Shown here: one piece after another, positions 6,884 to 12,238 of the stretch
Numbering within the stretch: position 1 is the first letter of the stretch
Layout of the letters: each line of letters starts with the position of its first letter
Notes under the pieces: model-generated
The model's database searches: none
Seen by the model: the letters and a program-made list of their open reading frames with translations, nothing else
Told to the model about the DNA's origin: nothing
Assembly: GCA_900550295.1 (NCBI GenBank)
Contig: URRM01000049.1
Coordinates: 1-12,238, forward strand
DNA length: 12,238 bases
Direction: 5' to 3'
Source: an uncultured bacterium
GTDB taxonomy: Bacteria > Cyanobacteriota > Vampirovibrionia > Gastranaerophilales > Gastranaerophilaceae
Program-made: the position numbers and the translations under genes

Positions 6884-8029
6884 TTAAAAATTTTCCATCA
6901 ATCTTATAAGTTTTTTATGCATTTCTACATTATGGACTCTCAAATAATCAACATTTCTTTCAATAGCCAATGCGCTTAAAGCTGTTGTGTATATATCTTT
7001 AACCTCATTTGATTCATCTTTCAAATCTAGCAAAGATTTTCTTGAAAAACCTAACATAACTTCGCACTCAAGTGACTTAAATTCTTCAATACGACGTATT
7101 AATTCAAAATTATGAGCCTTTGTTTTGCCAAAACCGATACCAACGTCAATAATTATATTATCTTTTGTAATACCTTTTTCTTCGGCAAGTTCAATTTTGT
7201 TCTTTAGTGCAAAATAAATTTCATCAACAACATTTTCATAGGTCGGTTTTATTTGCATATCTTCAGGATTGCCTTTAGAGTGTTGAATTATAACTTTTTT
7301 ACCTGATTTTGCTACAACATCAATCATTTTGTTGTCATAATTGAACCCTGAAACATCATTAATTATCGAAGCGCCTAATTCAATCGTCTTTTCTGCAACT
7401 TCACCGGAACGGGTATCAATACTGATAGGAATATTGATATTATTTTTATGTACATATAATAAAATTGGTTCAATTTTTTCTAATTGTTCTTTCGCACTTA
7501 CTGCTTGAGAAAACGGTTTTGTACTTTCTGCACCTATATCAATTATGTCCGCACCATCATCAATTAATTTATGCAAATGAGCTATTGCACTATCAAAATC
7601 GTAAAACTGTCCACCGTCAGAAAAAGAATTTTGTGTTACATTTAAAATTCCCATCAACTTTGGCATAACTTTATTTTCCGGCTTAACTGTTTTCTCCAAA
7701 ACTTCTGCCATTTTTTTCATTGAAAAAGGTTGATATCTCAATTTCTCGGCAATTTTTAAAATCTGCGAGATACTACCACCTAAAATACAGTCTGTTTTTT
7801 CTGTTTGTGCAGTCAAAACATCTCTATGAACAGCACAATCTGCGCCTACAGTTAAAGCTGTTTGTTTTAAAATATTTGCTTGAGGTAATGACAAATCAAA
7901 AATTTTCAAATTAACATATTTATATTTATTTGCGCCTTTACACAAATAAGAACTATCAAAACCGATGTTTGACAATTCTTTTTCAATATCGTTATCTAAA
8001 ATTTTCTTCACTATAAAACTATTTGCCAT
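6884..8029 (-). CDS. folP: dihydropteroate synthase with long N-terminal extension
   Basis: This enzyme condenses p-aminobenzoate with dihydropterin pyrophosphate in folate synthesis. From the ATG at 8029 it is 381 residues, against about 280 for typical FolP. The extra ~120 N-terminal residues include LPQANILKQTAL (48-59) and LRYQPFSMKKMAEVLE (97-112); a similar extension occurs in some other bacteria. The catalytic barrel follows: MGILNVTQNSFSDGG at 126-140, DIGAESTKP at 164-172, SIDTRSGEVAE at 203-213, INDVSG at 223-228, DVGIGFGKT at 295-303, LGFSRKS at 326-332 and RVHNVEMH at 364-371. Several positions differ from the usual forms (TQN for TPD, STKP for STRP, RVHN for RVHD). A longer reading from TTG at 8071 is rejected because it would start inside the upstream gene's terminator hairpin. 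No Shine-Dalgarno sequence precedes the 8029 ATG. It leads the folP - cytidylyltransferase - transporter operon. Confidence 0.92.
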   Translation of the reverse strand: MANSFIVKKILDNDIEKELSNIGFDSSYLCKGANKYKYVNLKIFDLSLPQANILKQTALTVGADCAVHRDVLTAQTEKTDCILGGSISQILKIAEKLRYQPFSMKKMAEVLEKTVKPENKVMPKLMGILNVTQNSFSDGGQFYDFDSAIAHLHKLIDDGADIIDIGAESTKPFSQAVSAKEQLEKIEPILLYVHKNNINIPISIDTRSGEVAEKTIELGASIINDVSGFNYDNKMIDVVAKSGKKVIIQHSKGNPEDMQIKPTYENVVDEIYFALKNKIELAEEKGITKDNIIIDVGIGFGKTKAHNFELIRRIEEFKSLECEVMLGFSRKSLLDLKDESNEVKDIYTTALSALAIERNVDYLRVHNVEMHKKLIRLMENF

Positions 8030-8036
8030 AGTTAAG

Positions 8037-8045
8037 ATTTTAGCA
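8037..8045 (-). promoter_or_regulatory. extended -10 promoter element, probable leaderless start of folP
   Basis: On the minus strand TGCTAAAAT (8037-8045) fits the extended -10 form TGnTATAAT with one mismatch. It ends seven bases before the folP ATG, so +1 would coincide with the start codon. No good -35 box is present 17 bases upstream and there is no ribosome-binding site, both consistent with a leaderless transcript starting just after the upstream terminator. Confidence 0.45.
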
Positions 8046-8048
8046 TAA

Positions 8049-8081
8049 AAAAAGAGAGTTGATATTATCAACTCTCTTTTT
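8049..8081 (-). terminator. intrinsic terminator after the 8100-8447 gene
   Basis: The core stem pairs GAGAGTTGAT (8054-8063) with ATCAACTCTC (8067-8076) around a 3-base loop. A/T runs extend it, and on the minus strand it is followed by seven Ts. It lies about 19 bp past the stop codon of the upstream small gene. The A-run on the other side makes it potentially bidirectional. Confidence 0.9.
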
Positions 8082-8099
8082 ATTATATTCTTTTATTCA

Positions 8100-8447
8100 T
8101 TATTTAGCGATTGTAGTAACTGTAGTAGCTGTGCTTGCCAAGTTAGTACAGAAAGCTGTAAATTTACCGAAAATGTCAGCTACAGTTTTACCTGCTTTTG
8201 AATTTGCCGCTTCTGCAAGAGGTTTTAGTGCTTTATTTTCTTCTGCAGCCTTTGTTAAAGTATCAGTTACAGCATCTGAATAAGCTTCAGAATCTGTCTT
8301 CATATTCTTTTTAAATTCATCAGCGCCCTCAGTCAAATTAGTCATTGCTTCCATTGCCTTTTGAGCTTTATCAATTGCATTCATAGCTGTAGCGCCATCA
8401 TTACCTCTAAATGCTACATGTGCCATTGAAACTGGTTGAATCATCAT
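8100..8447 (-). CDS. small alanine-rich protein with N-terminal VAFRG tag, unknown function
   Basis: I do not recognise a characterised family in this 115-residue protein. The start is well supported: a perfect AGGAGG lies nine bases before the ATG (8457-8462). The N-terminus reads MMIQPVSMAHVAFRG; HVAFRG at residues 10-15 parallels NVAFKG at 22-27 of the protein encoded immediately upstream. The rest is predicted to be largely helical. There is an alanine/methionine/lysine-rich segment at about 19-50, a polar middle, and a weakly hydrophobic Thr/Ala C-terminus (94-113) with a single cysteine at 100. There is no classical signal peptide and no clear transmembrane helix. It is separated by 26 bp from the upstream gene and followed by a strong terminator, so the pair is probably one transcript. 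It could be a secreted or envelope-associated structural protein, but that is speculation. Confidence 0.82.
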   Translation of the reverse strand: MMIQPVSMAHVAFRGNDGATAMNAIDKAQKAMEAMTNLTEGADEFKKNMKTDSEAYSDAVTDTLTKAAEENKALKPLAEAANSKAGKTVADIFGKFTAFCTNLASTATTVTTIAK

Positions 8448-8473
8448 TTTTGTTTGCCTCCTAAAGCGTTTCC

Positions 8474-9118
8474 TTAAAACTCGTCATCGCTTATGTTGAA
8501 ATCATCACTGCTAGACGTTGCACCATTATCAGATGATACGTCATGATTATAGCTGTCACCATTTGCTTTGTCAATAGATCTTTCAACAAGATTTTCTGTA
8601 CTGTCAGAAACTTCTTTTTTAACTAATCCAAAGTCTTTCATAGCAACGCCAAGTGCTGCACCGCCTGCAACAACATTTACTGCATATCGTTGAACTTTAC
8701 TAGCTAGAACTTTTGATTTTTCCATCTTTTCTGCTAATTTTGCAGCTTTTTCTGCCAATTTTGTTGCTTCTTCACCTGTCTTTTCTGATGCTTTTTTAGT
8801 CATTGCATCTACAGCTTTTTGAGTTGCTGAATTTGCATATTTACCAACCGCATCTGAAATCATGCCTGCAGCTTTATCTAAGCAGATTTTTGTTGCAGTA
8901 AACGCAATAACTACACCAATAGCTTTTGTGGCAAAGCTACCAATCTTCCCTATAACGCCGCCTTTTTCTCCTGCTTGTTCTGACATTCTGCGAAATTCAT
9001 CTTGCTTTTGTTTCAAAGCATCTAAGTCAGGAGTGCCACCTTTAAAAGCGACATTCGTATTATTGCTTCTATTAGTTGTAATTAAATTTTGAGCTAAATT
9101 AATTGAACTTACTGCCAT
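8474..9118 (-). CDS. alanine-rich membrane-interacting protein with N-terminal VAFKG tag, unknown function
   Basis: No known family is recognised in this 214-residue protein. Visible regions in order are: a polar N-terminus with NVAFKGGTPD at 22-31; a charged helix (31-50); a glycine/alanine hydrophobic stretch IGKIGSFATKAIGVVIAFTA (56-75) that could cross or insert into a membrane; a lysine/alanine/glutamate-rich probable coiled coil (about 98-140); a second alanine/glycine hydrophobic stretch (146-160); and a strongly acidic Ser/Asp-rich tail (about 187-214) ending DDEF. The start is fixed because a stop codon (TAG) lies two codons upstream in frame and no other start is near. It has no recognisable Shine-Dalgarno sequence. 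The alternation of helices, glycine-alanine hydrophobic segments and an acidic tail recalls secreted or pore-forming effectors, but no domain supports that. It probably shares a transcript with the tagged protein at 8100-8447. Confidence 0.8.
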   Translation of the reverse strand: MAVSSINLAQNLITTNRSNNTNVAFKGGTPDLDALKQKQDEFRRMSEQAGEKGGVIGKIGSFATKAIGVVIAFTATKICLDKAAGMISDAVGKYANSATQKAVDAMTKKASEKTGEEATKLAEKAAKLAEKMEKSKVLASKVQRYAVNVVAGGAALGVAMKDFGLVKKEVSDSTENLVERSIDKANGDSYNHDVSSDNGATSSSDDFNISDDEF

Positions 9119-9159
9119 AATCTACACATATAAAATAATTTTCTTACCTACATAGATAT

Positions 9160-9211
9160 AAAGTCCTGAAAACCATGTTTTTTGCTAGTTTTACATGGAT
9201 TTCAGGACTTT
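9160..9211 (-). terminator. long imperfect hairpin between the TPR gene and the tagged-protein pair
   Basis: Arms of 19 bases at 9160-9178 and 9193-9211 pair with a single mismatch around a 14-base loop. On the minus strand the hairpin is followed by ATATC after a run of three Ts, a weak U-tract. On the plus strand TTTTTG completes a better tail. It lies about 33 bp past the TPR stop codon and most simply terminates that gene. It could also shape the leader of the 8474-9118 gene. Confidence 0.65.
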
Positions 9212-9244
9212 TTGTTACATTAGTTAATATTTTTGTTAACTTTG

Positions 9245-10663
9245 TTATTTATTAAAAAATTTCATAATTTTGTCAATTAAACCTTCATCTTCCATTGAGG
9301 CTTCACAGTAAGTTCTTGCTTGACCTTCTAGTTTTTCCAGTTTTTTCTTGATTGAAATAACTTCTTGGTCAGGAATTGCAGAAGAAGAAAGATATTTATT
9401 ATAGAATTCCACAGCTTTAACCGGATTTTTAGTCTTTTCGTATGCAACCGCCAATGATTTTAAAACATTTGACTTACGGTTATCTAAGCAATATAGTTTT
9501 TCAAAATACTCAATTGCCATTCTGTAATCACCAATACTTTCACGAAATTCACCTAATCTTTCAAGTGCTTTTTTGTTATTCAAATCAACTTTGCTTAAGC
9601 GTTCATAAAACTCAATGGCATGAGTTTTGTCATTCATATCATCTAATAATTCAGCAATTGTAAGCAACAAAGCTTTGTCGTCTTCTTTTTGTTGTAAAGC
9701 AAACATATATTCATTAAGAGCAACGTCTTTGTTTCCACGTGCCAAATTATATTTTGCCCAATTTAAGTGTTCGTTATAAGAATCACCTTTTTCTTCATAA
9801 ATTAACGCTCTCATTTGATAAATCAATGGTGAATTTTTATCAAATTTTGCGAATTCATTTACAGCATCAAGAGCTTCATCAAATTTCTTTTCAGTGTAAT
9901 AATATTGAGCAACCAAAGATAAATATTTAGGATTCTTTTTGTATCTATCTTGCATTTCATCAATTTTAACTTTAGCTTCTACAAGTTTTTCATCATCAAT
10001 TAAGCATCTCAATTGAACTAATGGATCAGAGCTAACTTTTGAAGCTTCATCTGTTTGATTATTTGAGATATAGATTTCTGCTAATTTATTTTTAATCTCG
10101 TCACTTTCGTGTCCGTCTTTTATAGCTCTTTCTAAGATTTCTGCCGCACTTGATAAAATGCCTTCTTTTGCATAAATTTGAGATAATAACATATAAGCTT
10201 CAACAGGTGCTTCGTGGGTATCAATTAATCTTAAATACTCATCGATTGCTTGATTATCTTTGTTTAATTGTGTATAAATTCCGGCAAGCACAAATCTTGT
10301 CATATTTCTTTGGGCATCTTCGTATGCTTTATCCAAAGCCTTTTTAAAATCTCCTGCTGCATGTTGTAATTGTCCCTGACATACGTGTAAATTACCTCTG
10401 TAAGTGTAATATTTATATCTATCTGAACTTTCAAACAAATCCATTAATTGTTCATAAGCCATAACATTTGCTTTGTCTTCTTCAACAATTTTTGAGAAAT
10501 ATTTTTCAGCATCTTCAACCAACCCAAGAATTTTTGCGACATGCGCAGTTCTTTGTAAAAGTTCAACACTATTTGGTCTTTTTTCCAAAAGTTTTTTATA
10601 TTCAGCATACGCTTTATCATAAAGTTCTTGTTCTTCAAATTGTTCTGCTTGTTCGATAGTCAT
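9245..10663 (-). CDS. tetratricopeptide-repeat (TPR) protein
   Basis: This 472-residue protein is built almost wholly of roughly 34-residue helical TPR units. Examples are LYDKAYAEYKKLLEKRPNS near 14-32, VEDAEKYFSKIVEEDKANV near 49-67, and YRMAIEYFEKLYCLDNRKS in the C-terminal third. About ten to twelve units can be counted, so it is a protein-protein interaction scaffold with unknown partners. There is no signal peptide or membrane segment. The last residues, DEGLIDKIMKFFNK, form a short amphipathic helix that might attach to a membrane or partner. The start is supported by AAAGG about eight bases upstream. It follows pth by 67 AT-rich bp that could hold a promoter, though no clear box pair is seen, so it may be cotranscribed with pth. 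Confidence 0.9.
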   Translation of the reverse strand: MTIEQAEQFEEQELYDKAYAEYKKLLEKRPNSVELLQRTAHVAKILGLVEDAEKYFSKIVEEDKANVMAYEQLMDLFESSDRYKYYTYRGNLHVCQGQLQHAAGDFKKALDKAYEDAQRNMTRFVLAGIYTQLNKDNQAIDEYLRLIDTHEAPVEAYMLLSQIYAKEGILSSAAEILERAIKDGHESDEIKNKLAEIYISNNQTDEASKVSSDPLVQLRCLIDDEKLVEAKVKIDEMQDRYKKNPKYLSLVAQYYYTEKKFDEALDAVNEFAKFDKNSPLIYQMRALIYEEKGDSYNEHLNWAKYNLARGNKDVALNEYMFALQQKEDDKALLLTIAELLDDMNDKTHAIEFYERLSKVDLNNKKALERLGEFRESIGDYRMAIEYFEKLYCLDNRKSNVLKSLAVAYEKTKNPVKAVEFYNKYLSSSAIPDQEVISIKKKLEKLEGQARTYCEASMEDEGLIDKIMKFFNK

Positions 10664-10730
10664 TTTATTTACCTTTCACTTATTTTTATATTAAATCATG
10701 AAACCAGAATATAATATATAGTAAACCTTA

Positions 10731-11288
10731 CTAATTAAATTTGTTTTGCGCTCTGTCTAATCCGTCAGTTAAATAACACTTAACAGCATCAAGAGCAATT
10801 TTTAAAGTTTCTTTCAATGTTGATTCTTGTTCTTTAGAAAAGTTTTGTAAAACAAAAGCTTCTGACGGAATTGGAGGTTGAGGCCCTATGCCGACTTTTA
10901 ATCTTGCAAACTTGTTTGTACCGGCATGCTGAATTACGGATTTTATACCATTGTGTCCGCCATCAGAACCACTTGCTCTGAATCTTAATCTGCCCAATTC
11001 AATTGATAAATCGTCATAAATTACTAAAATATCTTTTGTATCAATCTTATAATAATTCATAACCAAACTTACCGCTTCACCTGACAAATTCATGTATGTT
11101 GTCGGCTTAATTATAATAACATCTTCATTGTTAAATTTAATTTTAGTAAATAAACATTTTAATTTTGACTCTTCTCTAAAAGAAAAACCTTCATTCACAG
11201 CCCAATAATCGGCAACCATAAAACCCATATTATGACGAGTAAAGTTGTATTTATCTCCGACATTTCCCAGTGCAACAATAAGTTTCAA
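10731..11288 (-). CDS. pth: peptidyl-tRNA hydrolase
   Basis: This 185-residue enzyme frees tRNA from peptidyl-tRNA dropped by stalled ribosomes. The family motifs are present: LGNVGDKYNFTRHNMGF at 7-23 with N9 and catalytic H19, TTYMNLSG at 63-70 with M66 and N67, VIYDDLSIELG at 89-99 with D92, and SDGGHNGIKS at 108-117 with N113. The usual LGNPG is LGNVG here. The length is typical. The start codon is TTG at 11286-11288, chosen because KLIVALGN matches the family N-terminus directly and AGAGGA lies seven bases upstream (11296-11301). It is divergent from the XRE regulator, with 175 bp between them, and probably leads a unit with the TPR gene. Confidence 0.96.
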   Translation of the reverse strand: MKLIVALGNVGDKYNFTRHNMGFMVADYWAVNEGFSFREESKLKCLFTKIKFNNEDVIIIKPTTYMNLSGEAVSLVMNYYKIDTKDILVIYDDLSIELGRLRFRASGSDGGHNGIKSVIQHAGTNKFARLKVGIGPQPPIPSEAFVLQNFSKEQESTLKETLKIALDAVKCYLTDGLDRAQNKFN

Positions 11289-11315
11289 CGTTTTATCCTC
11301 TTGTTATCTAAGTTA

Positions 11316-11344
11316 ATTATAAGTCCTTATGTTTATAATTTTAA
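11316..11344 (-). promoter_or_regulatory. possible promoter of pth
   Basis: A perfect TATAAT (11316-11321, minus strand) lies 27 bases before the TTG start, with a weak TTAAAA -35 candidate 17 bases upstream (11339-11344). It is consistent with a housekeeping promoter, but the weak -35 lowers confidence. Confidence 0.5.
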
Positions 11345-11357
11345 CGCAAATAAATAT

Positions 11358-11368
11358 TACCAATGGTA
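11358..11368. promoter_or_regulatory. 11-bp palindrome in the pth/XRE divergent region, possible operator
   Basis: TACCA-A-TGGTA is a perfect 5+5 inverted repeat around a single base. It sits 15 bp upstream of the likely -35 box of the XRE gene and just beyond the -35 of the possible pth promoter. XRE regulators often bind short palindromes beside their own gene, so autoregulation is a reasonable guess. Confidence 0.4.
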
Positions 11369-11383
11369 TTAACTACCTTTCGC

Positions 11384-11412
11384 TTAACAAAAAGATAAAA
11401 TGGGTTTATTTT
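11384..11412 (+). promoter_or_regulatory. possible promoter of the XRE regulator gene
   Basis: TTAACA (11384-11389) and TATTTT (11407-11412) are separated by 17 bases. Each has two mismatches or fewer to the sigma-70 boxes. A start near 11419 would leave a leader of about 45 bases ending in AGGGGAG. Moderate match only. Confidence 0.42.
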
Positions 11413-11463
11413 ATGATACACGGAGACTCCAAAAAAGTATCAAGATTATAGGGGAGATTAGTT

Positions 11464-12042
11464 ATGAAATCTGAAAACAAACCAATAATTAAAGAAAAAA
11501 GTTCAAAAATGGTAAGCGATTTTTTAGAAAGAGCAAATTTACACAAAAAAGACTTTGCCGAAATGATTGGTGTAACTCTATCATATGTTTATAACTTGAT
11601 AGATAATTCAATACCGTTTTCAACAAGAGGAACAACATTAGAAAGAATTGCAACAGTCATGGAAGTTGAACCGGAAATATTTGATGAGTACAAAATTCCA
11701 CAAGAACCGATTATGCTAGATGAAGCTGTAGAGGTGTTGAAAGACAACCTAAGAAAGAAAAAATTGAGTGTAGTAAACTTTTTAAAAGCATTTCCACGTA
11801 AAAAACGATTGGACATGGTGGATATTTTGAGAGGAGCAATGCCAATCCCGTTAGACTACAAAGAATTAAGCATGATTGGACAAGTTCTGGATTTATCAAC
11901 AGAAGATATTTACACCATTTGGGAGAACAGAGTAAAGCAAGTTCTTGAATCAGGTGGCATGAATATATATTCAAATGCAGCACTTGTAAACTCAATGTTT
12001 GATTGCGCAAAAAAATATATCGACTTAAAAGAAAACGGCTAA
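11464..12042 (+). CDS. XRE-family helix-turn-helix protein with a second HTH-like module
   Basis: This 192-residue probable DNA-binding regulator has an N-terminal Cro/C1-type HTH at about residues 16-75. It includes KKDFAEMIGVTLSYVYNLID (28-47), the turn and recognition helix, and a typical closing helix TLERIATVMEVEPEIFDEY (58-76). Residues 86-155 have a similar helical pattern (EAVEVLKDNLRKKKLSVVNF, then ELSMIGQVLDLSTEDIYTIW) and look like a second, degenerate copy. The remaining C-terminus is helical with no known ligand domain. The start is supported by AGGGGAG seven bases upstream. It is the only plus-strand gene in the window and is flanked by its own promoter and terminator. No toxin, phage gene or obvious target lies beside it, so the regulon is unknown. 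A role in the divergent pth region or its own control is possible. Confidence 0.85.
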   Translation: MKSENKPIIKEKSSKMVSDFLERANLHKKDFAEMIGVTLSYVYNLIDNSIPFSTRGTTLERIATVMEVEPEIFDEYKIPQEPIMLDEAVEVLKDNLRKKKLSVVNFLKAFPRKKRLDMVDILRGAMPIPLDYKELSMIGQVLDLSTEDIYTIWENRVKQVLESGGMNIYSNAALVNSMFDCAKKYIDLKENG

Positions 12043-12061
12043 AATATAATATTGAGAACCC

Positions 12062-12097
12062 AAAGGGCGGATTTTACGAATGTAAATTCCGCCCTTT
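12062..12097 (+). terminator. intrinsic terminator of the XRE gene
   Basis: Arms of 16 bases (12062-12077 and 12082-12097) pair with one mismatch around a GAAT loop. The GC-rich base is GGGCGG with CCGCCC and the tail is TTTCT. It lies 20 bp past the XRE stop codon. Nine As follow the hairpin on the plus strand, so a minus-strand transcript would meet a U-run before the hairpin rather than after it. The terminator is therefore mainly plus-directed. Confidence 0.85.
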
Positions 12098-12131
12098 CTA
12101 AAAAAAAATATAAAATTTTTTAAAAAAGTAG

Positions 12132-12160
12132 TTGACTTAGAAATTTTTTCATTGTAGATT
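12132..12160 (+). promoter_or_regulatory. sigma-70-type promoter for the transcript at the right edge
   Basis: TTGACT (12132-12137) and TAGATT (12155-12160) are separated by exactly 17 bases and preceded by an A/T-rich tract (12110-12130) that resembles an UP element. Transcription should begin near 12167. The quality suggests a strongly expressed unit. Confidence 0.65.
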
Positions 12161-12166
12161 ATAACT

Positions 12167-12238
12167 ACACCAAATCGAAAGATTGGAACTTGACACTCGG
12201 TAGTTCAAATAGGGACTCGACTGAAAGGTGAATAGGGA
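12167..12238 (+). ncRNA. possible structured RNA or riboswitch leader, cut by the window edge
   Basis: Downstream of the promoter no start codon with a ribosome-binding site is seen. The transcript opens with a hairpin at 12170-12186 (six pairs, one bulged A, GAAA tetraloop), followed by GAACT (12186-12190) able to pair with AGTTC (12202-12206). A third short GAAA-capped element, ACT-GAAA-GGT, lies near 12220. The last bases AATAGGGA resemble a conserved segment of cobalamin riboswitches, and AATAGGGA occurs twice 24 bp apart. The core needed to confirm any class is beyond the edge. It could equally be an untranslated leader or another small RNA. Confidence 0.3.

Noticed and set aside
8030..8071. 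Upstream TTG start extending folP by 14 residues
   Set aside because: The TTG and following codons lie inside the intrinsic terminator of the preceding gene; the added residues are not folP-like.
8862..9092. Plus-strand open frame opposite the VAFKG protein
   Set aside because: It is antisense to a gene with a fixed start and coherent composition, and has no supporting translation signal.
12181..12238. GGGACTCGACTG as the start of a tmRNA
   Set aside because: It faintly resembles the tmRNA 5' motif, but the required GGGGC-type 5' end is missing at the right distance.

Overview
The window is AT-rich and comes from a bacterium with a fermentative, oxygen-independent energy metabolism. It carries a monomeric [FeFe] hydrogenase, the NADH/NAD+-sensing repressor Rex and a bifunctional AdhE. 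It also carries two small alanine-rich proteins that share an N-terminal VAF(K/R)G tag. The low GC, the gene content and these tagged proteins suggest a gut Vampirovibrionia/Gastranaerophilales (Melainabacteria) genome. That assignment is inference from general knowledge; no rRNA is present to settle it.

Layout, left to right. Positions 1-115 hold the first 38 codons of a DegT/DnrJ/EryC1-type sugar aminotransferase that runs off the left edge (minus strand). Positions 247-5495 are a fermentation block, all on the minus strand and transcribed right to left: adhE (2628-5327), then rex (1936-2556), then the hydrogenase (311-1765). Strong hairpin terminators follow adhE and the hydrogenase. AdhE has a near-consensus sigma-70 promoter and an unusual set of inverted and direct repeats around it. 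Rex is the expected NADH-responsive regulator of such genes, so the block looks like a self-contained redox-balancing unit: AdhE reoxidises NADH to ethanol and the hydrogenase disposes of electrons as H2.

Positions 5495-8029 are a tight minus-strand operon, folP - CMP-sugar synthetase - queuosine-precursor transporter, with a 13-bp gap and then a TAATG overlap. The folP start is best placed at 8029. A longer reading from a TTG at 8071 lies inside the terminator of the upstream gene, and an extended -10 box seven bases before the 8029 ATG suggests a leaderless message.

Positions 8100-9118 hold the two VAF(K/R)G-tagged proteins of unknown function. They are flanked by a 19-bp imperfect hairpin on the upstream side and a clear intrinsic terminator on the downstream side. 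Positions 9245-11288 hold a TPR-repeat protein and peptidyl-tRNA hydrolase (TTG start), also on the minus strand. A divergent intergenic region with an 11-bp palindrome separates pth from an XRE-type regulator (11464-12042, plus strand), which ends at a GC-rich hairpin terminator.

The last 140 bases hold a good promoter (TTGACT-17-TAGATT). It is followed by the start of a transcript with no visible ORF that opens with a GAAA-tetraloop hairpin; this is probably a structured RNA or riboswitch leader cut off by the window edge. I see no tRNA, rRNA, CRISPR array or insertion sequence in the window.
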